Positions 14,804-17,116 of a stretch of 17,116 nucleotides of DNA are shown here, piece after piece. Position 1 is the stretch's first letter. Each line of letters opens with the position of its first letter. Position numbers and translations under genes: made by a program. The notes beneath the pieces were generated by a model, which was given only the letters and a program-made list of their open reading frames with translations, had not been told where the DNA came from and searched no databases. The stretch lies in assembly GCA_051650265.1 (NCBI GenBank), contig JBOFIR010000246.1, positions 1 through 17,116 on the forward strand, written 5' to 3'. The stretch is from JBOFEH01 sp051650265. GTDB lineage: Bacteria > Bacillota > Clostridia > Lachnospirales > Cellulosilyticaceae.

Positions 14804-14833
14804 TAGACACAAAATTATATCTTATGTTATAAT
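14804..14833 (+). promoter_or_regulatory. rnr promoter with perfect extended -10
   Basis: TAGACA (14804-14809) is followed after 18 bases by TATAAT (14828-14833), with TGT directly before it (extended -10). It gives a leader of about 98 bases containing a ctgctt/aagcag hairpin (14905-14920) that ends 5 bases before the ribosome binding site, which could affect translation. Confidence 0.75.
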
Positions 14834-14937
14834 ACATGAGGCAAATGGAAACACTATATAATAGAATATAGTATACTAAAGAAACGCAAACAAAGAGCTA
14901 GAAGCTGCTTATAAAAGCAGTAGAAAGAGGTGAAGTA

Positions 14938-17116
14938 ATGGCTCGTAAACCTATAGATCAAGATGCTGTTATAGCAGAAAGAAAACAAAAAATTGTTGAA
15001 TTACTCAATGATCCACGTTATCAACCTTTAAAGATTAAAGAACTTATTTTGATGCTTCGTGTACCAAGTTCTGATCGACCTGAGCTTGAGAGGCTACTTG
15101 GTGAATTGATTACTGAAGGAAAAGTGATTCGTAATAAACGTGGCAAATTTGTGGCACCAAAGGCACTCAACCTCGTAACAGGTGTTTTCACAGGACATCA
15201 AAAAGGATTTGGCTTCCTTGTGGTGGAGGGTGAAGAGCAAGATGTCTTTATTCCTGCAGCAGGTGTGAACGGGGCACTTCATAAAGATAAAGTGATGTGT
15301 CGTATTACACGCCCTGCGACAGAGACCAAGCGTGCTGAAGCCGAGGTCATCAAAATTCTTGAACGTGGACCACAGTGTATTGTGGGCACTTATGAGCAGA
15401 GCCAAAACTTCGGGTTTGTTGTACCAGATGAAAACAAATATGCAAGGGATATCTTTATTCCAAAGAAATATTCCAAAGGGGCTGTATCTGGGCACAAAGT
15501 ATTGGTAGAAATTATTGATTGGGCAGAAGAAAAGCGTAATCCAGAAGGTAAAGTTGTATCCATCTTAGGGCATATCAATGACCCTGGGGTAGATATCCTA
15601 TCCATTATCTATCAATTCGACTTACCACAAGCTTTTCCAGATGAGGTGATGAAGCAAGTAGATACCATTGATACAGATGTACTCGAGCAAGACAAACGTG
15701 GGCGTGAAGATATGCGCCATATTCCAATGGTCACTATTGATGGTGAAGATGCAAAAGACTTAGATGATGCCATCTCTATTGAGAAACTTTCAAATGGGAT
15801 GTACCGTCTAGGTGTGCATATTGCAGATGTGACACACTATGTGACAGAACATTCACCACTGGATCAAGAAGCACTTGAACGTGGTACGAGTATTTATCTG
15901 GTTGACCGTGTGATCCCAATGCTTCCTCACAAGCTCAGTAACGGGATTTGCTCACTCAATGCAGGGGTAGATCGTCTTGCCCTTACTTGTGTGATGGATG
16001 TCGATAGAAACGGATGCGTACAAAATCATCAAATCATGGAGACAGTCATCAAGATTGATGAGCGTATGAGTTATACCAATGTGAAGAAGATCCTTGAAGA
16101 TCATGATGAAGACTTGATTGCGAGATACAAGGACTTTGTACCAATGTTCGAGACAATGAAAGAGCTTGCAGCAATTCTACGCCAAAAACGTATCAAACGT
16201 GGTGCAATCGACTTTGACTTTGAAGAAACAAAGGTTATCTTAGATAGCGAAGGCAATCCAATCGAAATCAAGCCTTATGACCGCAACGTAGCGACACGTA
16301 TCATCGAGGAATTCATGCTTGTATGTAACGAAACGATTGCAGAAGATTACTTCTGGCAAGAAAAGCCTTTCGTTTACCGTTCACATGAGGACCCAGATCC
16401 AGAAAAAATTATTGCACTTAATGAGTTTATGACCAACTTTGGCTATACAGTAAAAACAGGTCAGGCAAAGACCCATCCAAAAGATATGCAGAAGATTCTA
16501 GAACAAGTTGAAGACAAACCTGAAGAAAGTATTATCAGTCACTTACTTCTTCGCTCTATGAAACAAGCACGGTACACTGCAGAGTGTAACGGTCACTTTG
16601 GTCTTGCTGCCAAGTACTACTGTCACTTCACATCACCAATCAGACGTTACCCTGACCTTCAGATCCACCGTATTATCAAGTGGAATCTACGTCATAAGCT
16701 AGGCGGCAAACGTGAAGCGAAGCTCCATGAGATCATGCCAGATGTAGCTATGAAGTGTTCAATACGTGAGAGACGTGCAGAAGAGGCGGAGCGTGAGACT
16801 GTCAAACTCAAAAAAGTACAGTATATGGAGCAGTTCATTGGTCAGGTATTTGAAGGAAGAATCACAGGAACCACTTCATGGGGAATCTATGTGGAACTAC
16901 CAAATACAGTAGAAGGACTCATTCATGTCAATGATATGGATGATGATTACTACAGCTATGATGAACCAGGTCATCGCTGGATTGGTCAGCACACACAAAA
17001 ACAATACCGCTTAGGTGATAAGATTCAAGTACTTGTTGCGAAGACAGATGTACTGACACGTACAATTGACTTTAGGCTGGTACATGAGGATGATGATTCA
17101 GACTATGAATCAGATT
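14938..17116 (+). CDS. rnr: ribonuclease R (3'-5' exoribonuclease), right end cut off
   Basis: Processive 3'-5' exoribonuclease of the RNase II/R family, which degrades structured RNA and acts with SmpB-tmRNA in ribosome rescue. The frame is open from ATG 14938 to the window end (726 complete codons) with no stop, so the gene continues. Order: an N-terminal winged-helix region (about 15-75), two cold-shock/OB regions with GHQKGFGFL and SQNFGFVVPDE, the catalytic RNB domain with GEDAKDLDDA (269-278, expected metal-binding Asp residues) and LGVHIADVTHYV, the HFTSPIRRYPDL signature late in RNB, and an S1 domain from about residue 634 with GRITGTTSWGIYVEL and EGLIHV. The acidic end EDDDSDYESD is probably the start of the low-complexity tail. 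agaggtga precedes the ATG. Confidence 0.96.
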   Translation, partial: MARKPIDQDAVIAERKQKIVELLNDPRYQPLKIKELILMLRVPSSDRPELERLLGELITEGKVIRNKRGKFVAPKALNLVTGVFTGHQKGFGFLVVEGEEQDVFIPAAGVNGALHKDKVMCRITRPATETKRAEAEVIKILERGPQCIVGTYEQSQNFGFVVPDENKYARDIFIPKKYSKGAVSGHKVLVEIIDWAEEKRNPEGKVVSILGHINDPGVDILSIIYQFDLPQAFPDEVMKQVDTIDTDVLEQDKRGREDMRHIPMVTIDGEDAKDLDDAISIEKLSNGMYRLGVHIADVTHYVTEHSPLDQEALERGTSIYLVDRVIPMLPHKLSNGICSLNAGVDRLALTCVMDVDRNGCVQNHQIMETVIKIDERMSYTNVKKILEDHDEDLIARYKDFVPMFETMKELAAILRQKRIKRGAIDFDFEETKVILDSEGNPIEIKPYDRNVATRIIEEFMLVCNETIAEDYFWQEKPFVYRSHEDPDPEKIIALNEFMTNFGYTVKTGQAKTHPKDMQKILEQVEDKPEESIISHLLLRSMKQARYTAECNGHFGLAAKYYCHFTSPIRRYPDLQIHRIIKWNLRHKLGGKREAKLHEIMPDVAMKCSIRERRAEEAERETVKLKKVQYMEQFIGQVFEGRITGTTSWGIYVELPNTVEGLIHVNDMDDDYYSYDEPGHRWIGQHTQKQYRLGDKIQVLVAKTDVLTRTIDFRLVHEDDDSDYESD

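Overview
The window reads as a chromosomal housekeeping segment of a low-GC Firmicute, most likely an anaerobic member of the Clostridia. The evidence is the AT-rich intergenic DNA, strong AGGAGG-type ribosome binding sites, the iscR-nifS-nifU-mnmA gene order and a CggR-led glycolytic operon. I cannot place it to genus from the sequence alone. All genes are on the + strand. I see no insertion sequence, prophage, CRISPR array, tRNA or rRNA.

Layout: (1) 26-1228, a GH3 beta-N-acetylhexosaminidase-type lipoprotein. (2) 1229-1666, a 438-base gap with a predicted multi-branched structured RNA (about 1351-1485), a strong terminator, and the promoter and likely operator of the next operon. (3) 1667-4938, an iron-sulfur and tRNA-thiolation operon: Rrf2/IscR regulator, cysteine desulfurase, IscU-type scaffold with a His-rich tail, and MnmA, closed by a terminator. 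(4) 5113-6902, a monocistronic Na+/phosphate symporter with a PhoU-like tail and a promoter carrying TTAACA/ATAACA boxes. (5) 6977-14428, the glycolytic operon cggR-gapA-pgk-tpiA-gpmI-eno, with a good sigma-A promoter, a tandem CggR-type operator in the leader, an internal terminator hairpin between gapA and pgk, a structured spacer between pgk and tpiA, and a strong terminator after eno. (6) 14420-14768, secG with its own extended -10 promoter and terminator. (7) 14804-17116, promoter and nearly complete rnr (RNase R), running off the right edge.

How the genes work together: NifS takes sulfur from cysteine and passes it to NifU for cluster assembly and, via persulfide, probably to MnmA for 2-thiouridine at the tRNA wobble position. 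IscR probably senses cluster status and represses the operon. The glycolytic genes cover every step from glyceraldehyde-3-phosphate to phosphoenolpyruvate, plus triose-phosphate isomerisation, under CggR, which in Bacillus subtilis responds to fructose-1,6-bisphosphate. secG and rnr follow with their own promoters.

Nothing here is clearly a new defence or mobile system. The least-explained items are the structured RNA before iscR, the GC-rich folded spacer between pgk and tpiA, the CCGGGCC tail on phosphoglycerate kinase, and the dyad plus six-codon minigene ahead of eno. Many protein starts chosen here lie downstream of the longest possible open frame because ribosome binding sites and family length favour the shorter form.
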